From assembly GCA_050258755.1 (NCBI GenBank), contig JBLMZI010000009.1, forward strand, positions 54,205-118,204: DNA of 64,000 bases. The letters are read 5' to 3'. The translations under genes were made by a program, and so were the position numbers. The notes beneath the pieces are model-generated. The model was not told the origin of the DNA, made no database searches, and saw nothing but the letters and a program-made list of their open reading frames with translations. The DNA is from JBLMZI01 sp050258755. Its GTDB lineage: Bacteria > Bacillota > Syntrophomonadia > Syntrophomonadales > DTU052. Shown here piece by piece: positions 26,047 through 34,376 of the stretch (position 1 is the first letter of the stretch; the number at the start of each line of letters is the position of its first letter).

Positions 26047-26232
26047 AAAAATCACTTTCATGTCCGAGCGACTGAAACAGGCATACCCTTGTTCGTTTTG
26101 TCGCCCAAGTGCTTTTGCCTGCGAACGCTGTCCAACTTTTCACCCCCAAAATCCCAATACACGGGCATTATCGTGGAACCCCAGGCCGGTTCGATCAATA
26201 TAATCGGATATACGGCACAGGGGGTGGTCGTT

Positions 26233-26937
26233 ATGTCGGAAGTCGAAAGACGTATCATCGCCGGCGGGACAGCGTACGAAACCCCTTTGTTCATCATCCG
26301 CGGCGAACGGCCGGGGCCTGTGGCAGCCGTTGTCGGCGGCACGCACGGCGACGAACGGGCGGGATACTATGCCGCCTGGATCGTAACCCGGTTCACCATC
26401 GAACGGGGGACTCTGCTGGTCATTCCGCAGGCCAACTGGCCAGCGATTCAAAAACGGCAGCGCGCTGACCATGTGATTGGCGATCTTAACCGGACCTATC
26501 CGAACCCATCATCAATTCAGCCGAGGAATGACCTTGCGCGGGCAATCTGGGAAATCTACCTGTCCTATCATGTGAAATGGAGCATCGATTTGCACGAGGG
26601 CTGGGATTTTCACCGGATGAATCCAGAGTCCAAGGGCCAAAGCCTGGTGTATTATTCAAATCCGATCAGCCGGCAGATCGGCCAGATCGTTGTCCACCAA
26701 CTGAATCAGCGGCTGACCGAACCCAAACACCGATTCAGCCTGCTGACCAACACGACCCAGGGCACGCTGACCCGGAGTACCGGCACCTATCTCGGCGTGC
26801 ACAGCTACACCTTTGAAACCTGCCGCAAGCAGCCTCTCTCGGTGCGCATCAATCAGCAGGTTCATGCGGTCTATTTCTTTCTGAAATCGCTGAACATGCG
26901 GCCGGTCAGGCCAGTAAAACAAAGTGAAGCCGGGTAA
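26233..26937 (+). CDS. AstE/AspA-family zinc metallohydrolase
   Basis: 234 residues. Zinc ligands GGTHGDE (HxxE), the substrate-binding GDLNRTYP (matching NxNR.FP) and the catalytic-region DLHEGWDF identify the succinylglutamate desuccinylase/aspartoacylase branch of M14-type hydrolases. These deacylate N-acyl amino acids or trim peptides. The start is the ATG at 26233, with AGGGGG eight bases ahead; the frame is open for 48 further codons upstream but these look non-coding. Substrate unknown. Confidence 0.85.
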   Translation: MSEVERRIIAGGTAYETPLFIIRGERPGPVAAVVGGTHGDERAGYYAAWIVTRFTIERGTLLVIPQANWPAIQKRQRADHVIGDLNRTYPNPSSIQPRNDLARAIWEIYLSYHVKWSIDLHEGWDFHRMNPESKGQSLVYYSNPISRQIGQIVVHQLNQRLTEPKHRFSLLTNTTQGTLTRSTGTYLGVHSYTFETCRKQPLSVRINQQVHAVYFFLKSLNMRPVRPVKQSEAG

Positions 26938-26950
26938 ACCCGGCTTCACT
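26923..26950. terminator. Bidirectional terminator between convergent genes
   Basis: AGTGAAGCCGGG-TAAA-CCCGGCTTCACT, a perfect 12-bp stem that spans the stop codon of the metallohydrolase and reaches the stop of the CapA-family gene. Confidence 0.75.
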
Positions 26951-27998
26951 CGTTATCCGGCTGTTTTAAAACCATGTTAAAGGACGCATCCTGCTCTGAC
27001 AAATGATCGCCGTTGCTCTCTTTTTCCTTGATGACAATGCCCCGGTTCCGGGATGCCTCTTCCCTGCCCCATGTTCCCGGGATCCTTTCCGTCCGTTTTA
27101 CGCCGGCAGACTGAATCAACCGGGGCTGGCAGCGAACGATCAGCACCGGCAGAAATGCAGCGTCCCGAATGCCATCAGGCGTCAGACGGCAGACAAAAAT
27201 CGCGCTTTTCCGTTTCGCCGGAGCCGTCTGGTCAAAAACGAAATTCCCCAGGCTGTAAACAATAAGCTTTCCTTGATAGCGTTCAACCGGCTGCAGGACA
27301 TGGGGATGGTGCCCGAGCACCAGATCCGCGCCCGCGCGTATCGCGTGCCTGCCCAGAGAGCGCTGCAGCGAATGCGGTTCGGGCGCGAACTCGTACCCCC
27401 AGTGAAAAGAAACGATGACCAAATCGGACTGCTCTCGGGCTTTTTCAATATCCGCCCGGATCAGCTCAGGGCTGACTCCGTAGGCGACTCCAGCCGTATC
27501 CGGATTTTTCGCAACCCCGTAGGCCGGAAACGTTGTATAGCTCAGGAAGCCGATTCTCAGCCCGTTTCGGGTGACGACCAGCGGCTCATGGGCTGCGGTC
27601 GCATCCTCGCCGCCGCCGGTGTACAAAACACCAATCCGTTTCAGGTGGGAAAGAGTGTCAGAAAGCCCTTCGCGATCGTAATCCAGGGTATGGTTATTTG
27701 CCACCGTCACCAGCGAAATCCCGGCCTCCTTCAAGGCCGGCAGCGCGGCCGGATCACCGCGGAAATTGATCTTTTTTTTCACCCGCCGCCCCCGGTCAGT
27801 GATCGGCGTTTCCAAATTGGCCAACACCAGATCAGCCTGTTTCAGCACCGGCTTGACCCTCCGGTACGGATAATCGAAGCCGTATACGGCCATCATGCGC
27901 CCGACGCCGCGTCCGAAGGTAATGTCGCCAACGGCTGCAAATGAAACCGAACCCGTTCCCGCATTTCGGGAATTCCATTTCTTTTTCAAACCCATCAT
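26946..27998 (-). CDS. CapA-family (poly-gamma-glutamate type) protein
   Basis: 350 residues. A calcineurin-like metallophosphatase fold of the PGA_cap family: AAVGDITFGRGV, LANLETPI, VANNHTLDYDREG, SFHWGYEF and LGHHPHVLQPVE supply the metal ligands. CapA proteins take part in making or exporting poly-gamma-glutamate. This one has no obvious signal peptide or membrane helix. It follows a MurF-like ligase gene by 45 bases, a pairing that recalls CapA with the ligase CapB. Start with AAGGAGCTGA ahead of the ATG. Confidence 0.88.
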   Translation of the reverse strand: MMGLKKKWNSRNAGTGSVSFAAVGDITFGRGVGRMMAVYGFDYPYRRVKPVLKQADLVLANLETPITDRGRRVKKKINFRGDPAALPALKEAGISLVTVANNHTLDYDREGLSDTLSHLKRIGVLYTGGGEDATAAHEPLVVTRNGLRIGFLSYTTFPAYGVAKNPDTAGVAYGVSPELIRADIEKAREQSDLVIVSFHWGYEFAPEPHSLQRSLGRHAIRAGADLVLGHHPHVLQPVERYQGKLIVYSLGNFVFDQTAPAKRKSAIFVCRLTPDGIRDAAFLPVLIVRCQPRLIQSAGVKRTERIPGTWGREEASRNRGIVIKEKESNGDHLSEQDASFNMVLKQPDNE

Positions 27999-28043
27999 TC
28001 AGCTCCTTGCATCAGGATGGCATCAATCCGGCAAAGGCCCCGG

Positions 28044-29171
28044 TCACGCATCATCGTCTTCTTGCGGTTTGGCCCTGTTCTTTCCACCTTTCAGCACAAA
28101 GCGCACCGTCATATCCAGCCTCATATCGTGCGAAGCCTTAAACAAAATCGTTGTGTTCGGCTTTACCAGTCCCCGAACATACGCTTTCAAAGCCGTTTTG
28201 CTTTCGAAATGTTTGATGCAGTCGGGGGAAAGGCCAGCTTGAACGGCACCCTCGTCAATCCACCGTGCCGCCTTGCCATATGTCACTAATTGATCCACTC
28301 CCCGCTTTGCGGCCCACCGTCCGACCCGTTTATGGCCCCGCTCACTAAGTTCACCGAGTTCCAGCATGGACCCCAGCACCGCCACCTTGCGCCCGCCCCC
28401 CAGCTGTTTCAGCACATCGATCGCAGCCATCACCGCATTCGGATTCGCACTAAAAGTGTCATCCAGCAGGGTGATCCCATGTCCCAGCCGATGAACCGTC
28501 AGCCGCCGGTCCAACTGTTTGAACCGGCGAAACCCGGCCCGGATCTCACTCGGACGAAAGCCCAGGCGATCCGCCACGGCGATCGCATACAGCGCATTGT
28601 AGATATTGTGGAGACCCAGCACCGGGATTTCAAACCATTCGGCCTGGGACCGGTATTCAGCGACAAAACGCATGCCTCGCCGGGTAAATCGGATATCCTT
28701 CGCGCGATAATCCGCCGGCTGATCGATGCCAATCCAGATCAACCGTCCGCCAAAACGTTTAAAGGGAAGCTTTTGCGAATGCCTGTCATCGGCATTCAGC
28801 AGCAAAGTGCCGTTCGGGTCCATATACTGAATCATCTCGGATTTCGCCTTGACGACCCCGGCGACTCCCCCAAGATTGCCTGCATGCGCGGTGCCAATCA
28901 TGGTGATGATCCCGATATTCGGCCGGATCGCCTGACAATGCCGCTTGATCCGCCCGTGGTAAATCATGCCGTATTCCAGCACCACAGCATCGTGTTCCGG
29001 CTTGATCTGTTTGGCATACTTTTGGGTTTCCCAGTAAAGATTATGGTTTTCCACCGACTTGAACACCCGCCACCGGGTCTCCAGGATGGATGAGATCATC
29101 TCCTTGGTGGTGCTCTTCCCCGAACTTCCGGTCACCGCTATCACCGGTTTATTCAAAATCAGCGCCGCCAC
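28044..29171 (-). CDS. MurF-like amide ligase lacking the UDP-binding N-domain
   Basis: 375 residues. The central ATPase (VTGSSGKSTTKEMISSIL, TIGTAHAGNLGG-like segment, NADDRHS) and the C-terminal ligase domain (DDTFSANPNAVMAAIDVL, VLGSMLELGELS) match MurF, but the first ~100 residues that bind UDP-MurNAc-peptide are absent. This suggests an ATP-dependent amide ligase on another substrate, such as an amino acid or a polymer. Start is GTG with GGGGG ahead. Together with the CapA-family gene it may make or modify a peptide polymer; that is inference. Confidence 0.88.
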   Translation of the reverse strand: MAALILNKPVIAVTGSSGKSTTKEMISSILETRWRVFKSVENHNLYWETQKYAKQIKPEHDAVVLEYGMIYHGRIKRHCQAIRPNIGIITMIGTAHAGNLGGVAGVVKAKSEMIQYMDPNGTLLLNADDRHSQKLPFKRFGGRLIWIGIDQPADYRAKDIRFTRRGMRFVAEYRSQAEWFEIPVLGLHNIYNALYAIAVADRLGFRPSEIRAGFRRFKQLDRRLTVHRLGHGITLLDDTFSANPNAVMAAIDVLKQLGGGRKVAVLGSMLELGELSERGHKRVGRWAAKRGVDQLVTYGKAARWIDEGAVQAGLSPDCIKHFESKTALKAYVRGLVKPNTTILFKASHDMRLDMTVRFVLKGGKNRAKPQEDDDA

Positions 29172-29299
29172 GCAACCCCCGCCCTTTCCCCGTCCTGCCG
29201 GACGCGATGTAATACGAATTAGCTTATGAGCCCAAGCGGTGCTAAGTTACGGGTTTTATGGAATTTTGATCCTGGAAAGCGGTTCAACCAGGAGTCATA

Positions 29300-29323
29300 A
29301 AAAAACACCCTGTTACAGGGTGT
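29300..29323 (-). terminator. Terminator downstream of arsR
   Basis: Minus-strand ACACCCTG-TAA-CAGGGTGT followed by TTTTTTTA. Confidence 0.85.
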
Positions 29324-29367
29324 CTCATCGCCATTCAAAGCTTGTTATTCTTTGTTTCGCACTCACC

Positions 29368-29448
29368 TTACACTGGAATCAGCTCTTTCTTTCTCATTGA
29401 TTTACTGTCTCCAGCTGTTCGCAGCGCGCGCAGCACTTTTATCACCAT
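29368..29448 (-). CDS. Possible 26-residue peptide after arsR
   Basis: ATG with GGAG five bases ahead, starting 11 bases after the arsR stop codon and ending before its terminator: MVIKVLRALRTAGDSKSMRK plus KELIPV. It is basic and could be a short regulatory or membrane-active peptide, a decayed gene, or nothing. Only the ribosome site and position support it. Confidence 0.3.
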   Translation of the reverse strand: MVIKVLRALRTAGDSKSMRKKELIPV

Positions 29449-29459
29449 CTGGTCTCCGC

Positions 29460-29855
29460 CTACCGCGCCGCCCGCGTTTCCGCGGCCGGGATCGGCACTG
29501 CGTGTTTGCACGCATTCACTTCCTCATTCTGCGGCAGGACCGCAAGCCGTTGGGCTTCCTCCTGCAATTCCGCCAGTTCGCCCACGGCCGTTCCCATAAA
29601 CGCCGAAAATACGCCAAAATCAGCCGTTTTCAATGCCGGGTCGAGCCGGAAAAACGACCGCTGGCGCTCCTTGCGCTCCTTGACCACGCCAGCCGTTTTC
29701 AGCACCTTTAAGTGCTGGGACACCCTGGGCTGGCTGATATTCAGCACCGCCTCCAGTTCGCAGACGCACAATTCGGTTTCCGCCAGGAGCCGCACGATTT
29801 TCAGCCGGGTCGGTTCCCCAAGCGCCTTAAACAGCCCGGTCAGCGATTCAATCAT
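29460..29855 (-). CDS. ArsR/SmtB-family metalloregulator
   Basis: 131 residues. Winged helix with the recognition region SQPRVSQHLKVLKTAGVVKE and the metal motif ELCVCEL, which is the arsenic-type site (ELCVCD) of ArsR. Metal binding releases it from DNA. No arsenite pump, reductase or other target is adjacent, so it may control a distant locus. The C-terminal extension has one additional Cys-His (NACKHAV). ATG with GGGGGG upstream. Confidence 0.92.
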   Translation of the reverse strand: MIESLTGLFKALGEPTRLKIVRLLAETELCVCELEAVLNISQPRVSQHLKVLKTAGVVKERKERQRSFFRLDPALKTADFGVFSAFMGTAVGELAELQEEAQRLAVLPQNEEVNACKHAVPIPAAETRAAR

Positions 29856-29991
29856 TCAAAAACGCCCCCCAATCGGTCAATGGTTCCATTACCTTATCAT
29901 TATCTACTAATATTCAATAAAAGACGAGATCCAATTGAGCCGGCTTCGGTTCCGCTGGCTGCCGCCCCATCGAACCTCGCGCGCAATCAAT

Positions 29992-30561
29992 TTAGGGTTC
30001 GGGATCTGCCTGCGACTGCCGCCATAACATCAGTTGGGTCAAGCCTTTGGCGGCGGCGGCCAGTAAGGTGTAAATCGGAAACGAATAAATGTATTCCCAA
30101 TGAAGCATGCGGTACATGCCGATGCGAACGGCGAGCGGTTCCCCGGCAAAGGCAAAAAAAGCCGCAGCGATGAGCGACGCCAGAAGAAAAGGCTTCCATG
30201 CCTGAAAGCGCTGGTAAACGAACATGTAAACAATCGGCAGCACGGCGAAATCAATCGGGAACATTAGCGGAGATACCGGAAACAACCGGCAGGTATAGGT
30301 CCATAATCCTATTTCCGCCCCGCCAACATCCAGAAACGATGAAAACACGTTCATAAAGAACCCAAATATGGAGATCTCCAGAATTCGCTTTCGATCAATA
30401 TATATCCAGGCTACCAGCAGGAATGCAATCATTACAACAACGTTCAGCCACCAAACCCAGCTGAACAGTTCTGACCGCAGCCAGTGATTCACGGTAAAAT
30501 CCCGAACATCGTAGAGTTTCGGAACATACGTATTCAAATAGGCTGATATATCAGCATTCAT
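29992..30561 (-). CDS. CBO0543-family membrane protein (1)
   Basis: 189 residues with about five membrane helices. The pattern of short loops, an acidic residue between helices 2 and 3 (SSFLDVGGAEIGLWTY) and MFPIDFAVLPIVYMFVYQRF matches CBO0543-type proteins of spore-forming Firmicutes, whose function is unknown. It is the last gene of a leftward operon starting at 32980. Family assignment is by recognition of the pattern, without a search. Confidence 0.75.
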   Translation of the reverse strand: MNADISAYLNTYVPKLYDVRDFTVNHWLRSELFSWVWWLNVVVMIAFLLVAWIYIDRKRILEISIFGFFMNVFSSFLDVGGAEIGLWTYTCRLFPVSPLMFPIDFAVLPIVYMFVYQRFQAWKPFLLASLIAAAFFAFAGEPLAVRIGMYRMLHWEYIYSFPIYTLLAAAAKGLTQLMLWRQSQADPEP

Positions 30562-30587
30562 TTTTCCCGCTCCGTTCGTTAAGAGTT

Positions 30588-31838
30588 TTATACGCCAAGC
30601 GCGAGCTTCCGCACGCCGAAAGCATGATTCACCCAGAGCATGTCCTTCACCATTTCCACTTGCTCCGCCTCACACGAAACGATCACCACGACATCGGTCT
30701 CGCGGGTTCGGAATTCCTTGATTTCATTTCGGTAAATCAAGAGTTTGATCAATAAACCCAGCCCAATCCCGCCGATCATGCCAATTATGCCCCAAATAAT
30801 CGGACCCCAATCGAGCAGAAACCCGTAAATGGAACCCAGCAGCGAACAAAAAGCACCCAGGATCAGTGCCAGATCGATGAAGCTGTGCCCATCCGAATGG
30901 TACCCGGTGTCAAACACGCCCGGTATCTCGGTTCGTTTGTCCATCGATACGGCCAGAATGCTTTCTTTGGCGATGCCTTTCATCTGCAGGGCCGTGATTG
31001 CCATTTCCAGATACCGCGAGTGTTCGAAGGTCGAAATCACATACATCGGTTCACCCCCTTCCCGGCTTATGGGCATCCGAAATCCGGGGTTTTCGTACTC
31101 CCGTTTGAGAAACCGGCTCTGCTCCCACTCGAACAATTTGTTGTTTTCCACCGAATTGGAGTACGCGTCGAAGATGGCGAAAAAATAGACGGACGGAACA
31201 TTCAGAAACCACTGCAGGTTCAGCGTCGTTTTCGCCAGTTCAAACTTGCCCAGCATGCTCATATAAATGGCTGGCAGCAGGTTGGAATAGTAACTGATCA
31301 CAATAAACCAGGCCATGATGAAAAAAGCCGTCACAATCCGGTGGATGTAAAGCTGTCCGGCACCGGGCGTTAGAAAGGACCAACTCAGCACGACCCATGG
31401 CTTAATCTTGTCCAGGTAATTCAGTTCAATGCCGTTGATTCGAAATGGTTCGACCCGAGCATCCTCGCGCGCCGCCAGTGTATAGGTCTGGTTGATGTCA
31501 ACCGCGGTTCGGTAGCTGTCAAAAATCGCAAACAAGTAGGTCGGAATATACAAAAGCACCCAGCGTGGTTCCAGCACCGAGGCCGACAGGTCGAATTGCC
31601 CGGTGAAGCCATAATAAATCGCAGTGTTTACATGCGCCTCCACGTTGATCAGGATTTCCCAGCCAAACAGCAGTAGGCCGCGCAGGTGCTTGGAAAGCAG
31701 CAGATGACCCAGCCCGGGAAACATCGCCGACCAGAAGGCGATCACCCAGGGATTGCGCTGGTGCAGCAGGGTGGTTCCCAGAACGCTGACATAGGCGCGC
31801 AGGCGCCGCGGCTTTGTCGCCGTTAACTGCTCGCTCAC
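30588..31838 (-). CDS. Membrane protein with two similar halves and a C-terminal extension
   Basis: 416 residues. Two related membrane modules: PWVIAFWSAMFPGLGHLLL (about 30-130) and PWVVLSWSFLTPGAGQLYI (about 145-240), each ending in FAIFDSY or FAIFDAY followed by a polar stretch. The PG(L/A)G(H/Q)L pattern recalls TM2/DUF5683-like proteins. The C-terminal part has a ferredoxin-like helix-strand unit (MAITALQMKGIAKESILAV), two glycine-rich TM helices and a final soluble segment. It overlaps the upstream gene by 4 bases (ATGA), so the two are translationally coupled. Function unknown. Confidence 0.7.
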   Translation of the reverse strand: MSEQLTATKPRRLRAYVSVLGTTLLHQRNPWVIAFWSAMFPGLGHLLLSKHLRGLLLFGWEILINVEAHVNTAIYYGFTGQFDLSASVLEPRWVLLYIPTYLFAIFDSYRTAVDINQTYTLAAREDARVEPFRINGIELNYLDKIKPWVVLSWSFLTPGAGQLYIHRIVTAFFIMAWFIVISYYSNLLPAIYMSMLGKFELAKTTLNLQWFLNVPSVYFFAIFDAYSNSVENNKLFEWEQSRFLKREYENPGFRMPISREGGEPMYVISTFEHSRYLEMAITALQMKGIAKESILAVSMDKRTEIPGVFDTGYHSDGHSFIDLALILGAFCSLLGSIYGFLLDWGPIIWGIIGMIGGIGLGLLIKLLIYRNEIKEFRTRETDVVVIVSCEAEQVEMVKDMLWVNHAFGVRKLALGV

Positions 31839-32392
31839 GAAACCAGTTTCCTTTCATCCCTTTGGGAAGTTCCGTTTCCCCCGCCCATTTTCTGTTCCCG
31901 CAGTATCCACTGATAGAGGGCATAACCGCCAAGATACATCAGGCAGAAAATCGGAAACGAATACCAATGGTGCCATTGCTTCGGTTCATACATCAGCGCC
32001 CAGGTCGCCGCCGGCTGGACGATAAACGATCCGAGCACCGCAAAGATCACCGCTTTGTACACCGGTTTAATCCCGGTCCAGTTTTCGTAAAAAACCATCG
32101 CCGTGACCGGAATCAGCGAAAAATCCCAGGGGACCAGCGGCGGAATCAGCGGGATCAGTTTGATGGGATAGGCCCAGGCTCCGTAAGCGGTCCCCAGGTG
32201 ATCCAGGAAAGTTCCCCCCGCCGAAAAGGCCAGCCCCGCGCTTAATGAAGCCCCCATCAAGGCCGGTTTCCGGTGGAAATACCAGAAAACCCAGGGCAGG
32301 ATCATCAGGCCCGCCAGGACCCACCACTGCCAGGTGAACAGCATTTCGGCTTTCCAGAGCGGCACAAGCGCATGGTCAGCGCTTGTCAACAT
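31835..32392 (-). CDS. CBO0543-like membrane protein (2)
   Basis: 185 residues, about five helices. Shares with copy 1 a helix 2-3 region GGTFLDHLGTAYGAWAYP, then WDFSLIPVTAMVFYENW and YSFPIFCLMYLGGYALYQWI, so it is a paralogue. The C-terminus is polar and probably cytoplasmic. Translationally coupled to the 416-residue gene. Confidence 0.72.
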   Translation of the reverse strand: MLTSADHALVPLWKAEMLFTWQWWVLAGLMILPWVFWYFHRKPALMGASLSAGLAFSAGGTFLDHLGTAYGAWAYPIKLIPLIPPLVPWDFSLIPVTAMVFYENWTGIKPVYKAVIFAVLGSFIVQPAATWALMYEPKQWHHWYSFPIFCLMYLGGYALYQWILREQKMGGGNGTSQRDERKLVS

Positions 32393-32479
32393 GTCGTTAA
32401 GACGAATGACTTTGAGGACGAGTTGGTGCGCCTCGATGAATGCGACCCCCTTTCAAAGAATCCGCGTTGGGACTTCCCG

Positions 32480-32980
32480 TTACCCCGGCAATGCGGAATT
32501 TGGCAGGATCCATATCAAGAGAAAAGCCAGCGCGAAGGAGATGGGCCAGACCAGCAGAGGCCGGTGGTAGTGGAGCTTCAGCAGTAAAAACATTCCCAAA
32601 CTCACCAGCAGTGACTTGCTCAAGGACCAGGACCCTGAATACACGATACGGCCCGTCGAAAACAGAACCCATTCTATAATGCCCACTAAAACAACCCAGG
32701 CCAGCACATAGAAAACTGCGTGAAGCGCATGATTCGGAAACCGGGAAAGATAAATTAAGACCATTGCCGGATAAGCCGTTATCATTACAAAAAGCGAACC
32801 AAGAATGGGTCCCATCCATTCCGGCTGGTATTTCCAGAGCAGATGACCCTGAAACAGCATGTTGTACGTTAAGTCCCCGATGATCAGGTAAAGGATGGTC
32901 GGGTAATACCGTTCCCAATGCCTCCAGTCACCAAACCGCCAGGCCGCGGCGACCGCGGCCGCACCAATCAGATATATCAA
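32480..32980 (-). CDS. CBO0543-like membrane protein (3)
   Basis: 166 residues, almost entirely membrane helices. YYPTILYLIIGDLTYNML and HALHAVFYVLAWVVLVGIIEW are typical for the family. The start is a TTG with only a weak ribosome site, so the N-terminus is uncertain by several residues. First gene of the four-gene operon. Confidence 0.7.
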   Translation of the reverse strand: MIYLIGAAAVAAAWRFGDWRHWERYYPTILYLIIGDLTYNMLFQGHLLWKYQPEWMGPILGSLFVMITAYPAMVLIYLSRFPNHALHAVFYVLAWVVLVGIIEWVLFSTGRIVYSGSWSLSKSLLVSLGMFLLLKLHYHRPLLVWPISFALAFLLIWILPNSALPG

Positions 32981-33209
32981 TCCGGATTCGCCCTTCGCGC
33001 AGGATACTGCTGGAAGTGTTCCCCGCTTGCTGCCGGAACAAGCCAGGAAAAGCTTGCCTTTCCCGGAAGCCTATGGCGTTTCTCATTGCGCCCGTGGTGA
33101 CAATCCCTTAAAATGGTAACATCCTGAACAAGGGCGGCCAAACGATTGTAACTGGGCCTTTTCTGAGCGTCGCCGATAGAGACAGGATGCGTTGAGGGAG
33201 GCGTTTTGT

Positions 33210-33650
33210 ATGGCAAAAGTGGAAAAAGTGGAACAAGCGGTGCAGGCTTTTCAGGAAGGATTGTCATGCTCGCAAGCTTTGTTCGCGACCTACGGTTCGG
33301 AGCTTGGACTTGATTCAGCCGCAGCGATTCGAATCGCCAGCGGTTTCAGCTCCGGGATGGCCCGTCTTGGCCGGACCTGCGGCGCGGTTACCGGCGCCAT
33401 GATGGTCATCGGTCTGGCTTCCGACTATACACCGGATTCCCTGCCGAAACGGGAACAGCTCTTTGAGAAGGTGCGTGCCCTGTGGAATCGCTTTGAACAG
33501 CGCAACGGCAGTACCGAATGCCGGATTCTGGTGGGCTGCGATCTGTCCAATCCAGAGGAGCGCCTGATGGCCAAGGATTCGGGCGTCCTGGACCGGGTCT
33601 GCCCGAAGTTGGTCCGCGACGCGGCTGAGATTCTGGAAGAACTGCTGTAG
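33210..33650 (+). CDS. C_GCAxxG_C_C family protein
   Basis: 146 residues. The spaced cysteines of the family are present: FQEGLSCSQALF, RTCGAVTGAMMVIG, TECRILVGCDLS and RVCPKLV, matching C...CGAxxG...C...C. Such proteins are thought to be redox-active or metal-binding and are common in anaerobes, but no activity is established to my knowledge. Start at the ATG with GGGAGGCG about eight bases ahead. Confidence 0.9.
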   Translation: MAKVEKVEQAVQAFQEGLSCSQALFATYGSELGLDSAAAIRIASGFSSGMARLGRTCGAVTGAMMVIGLASDYTPDSLPKREQLFEKVRALWNRFEQRNGSTECRILVGCDLSNPEERLMAKDSGVLDRVCPKLVRDAAEILEELL

Positions 33651-33657
33651 CGTGATC

Positions 33658-33700
33658 CCGGGACGGGGATAGGGGGACACCGGGACGGTGTTAGTGTTCC
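33658..33700. repeat. G-rich repeat end, possible transposon remnant
   Basis: GGGACGGGGATAGGGGGACA and CCGGGACGGTGTTAG form a run of GGGAC words just after the stop codon. Similar GGGGACA words border REP-associated (RAYT/Y1) elements in other Clostridia; here there is no transposase, and the resemblance is from memory. Confidence 0.3.
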
Positions 33701-33779
33701 AAAATGCGCAAAATGAAACTTGAGAAAGCCGGATAATCCGGGATTTGGTCTGGGTGGTTTGAGCTTGCCTGGCGGAAGG

Positions 33780-33995
33780 TGGGGAAGGCGGTTCCCTTAT
33801 CAGACCTACGCCTCCTCGCCTATAACATCGCGGCTTGCGTAAGAATTGCGGAACCGTCCTGGGACACCCGGCTTCCGTGCCGGGTCCCAGGTGCCTGGCC
33901 TCCATGCCGGTCAGAACCCGCAATTCTTCTTACACTTCACCGGATGTTATATACGGCTCGTCGGCAACGGCCTGATAAGGAAACCGCCTTCCCCA
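33780..33995. repeat. Long imperfect inverted repeat (216 bp)
   Basis: The left arm TGGGGAAGGCGGTTCCCTTA matches the reverse complement of the right arm TGGGGAAGGCGGTTTCCTTA. Further in, TATAACATC, GTAAG...AATTGCGG and CCTGGGACxCCCGGC recur in mirrored order around a GCTTCCGTGC centre near 33880. The arms are about 100 bases each. It has no open frame of interest, and a further GCTTGC/GCAAGC pair lies just outside. It could be a miniature transposable element or a structured RNA. Confidence 0.75.
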
Positions 33996-34043
33996 CAAGC
34001 AAGCTTTTTGCCCCCCAATCTATGCAACCGAGCAAAATCCAAC

Positions 34044-34263
34044 AGCAAACTGGCTTGCAGCGGCTTAACCCGGCGAGTGCCGACACACTCCGAAAAACCA
34101 AAGCAATGGTCATGCTGCAGGCCCCGGAGTCAGGGAATCCGCAGCCCCTGACTCCCGAAAGCACCATCCAGCTCACGCTACACCTCCAGACAAACTCGCC
34201 GAAGCCGAAAGACCCCGGTCAACCTAAAAGCCCAGGCGGGAGCGGGTTATCCGCGTCAAGCCC
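34044..34263. repeat. Dispersed intergenic element, copy B
   Basis: Begins AGCAAACTGGCTTGCAGCGG, ends GGGTTATCCGCGTCAAGCCC. Contains GGCGAGTGCC, the GGAGTCAGGG...CCCTGACTCC hairpin with a longer loop than copy A, CTCGCCGAAGCCGAAAG and CAGGCGGGAGCGGG. Same orientation as copy A. It starts 48 bases after the long inverted repeat. Confidence 0.85.
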
Positions 34264-34304
34264 TTCCGACCAGCCGTCTCTTACCACAAGGCCGTCCGGG
34301 AAAT

Positions 34305-34345
34305 AAAAAACGTGAGCGGCCTTATCGGCCCCTCACGTTTCGTTT
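34305..34345. terminator. Bidirectional terminator beside the ferritin-like gene
   Basis: AAACGTGAGCGGCC (34308-34321) pairs with GGCCCCTCACGTTT (34327-34340). On the minus strand it is followed by TTTATTT, so it ends the ferritin-like transcript. Confidence 0.8.
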
Positions 34346-34376
34346 TCATCGCGATTATCAAACGCTGTGCGTTACT

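Noticed and set aside
33780..34300. CRISPR-like array suggested by repeated short words
   Set aside because: The words are mirrored halves of one palindrome plus one dispersed element; there are no regular direct repeats with spacers and no cas genes.
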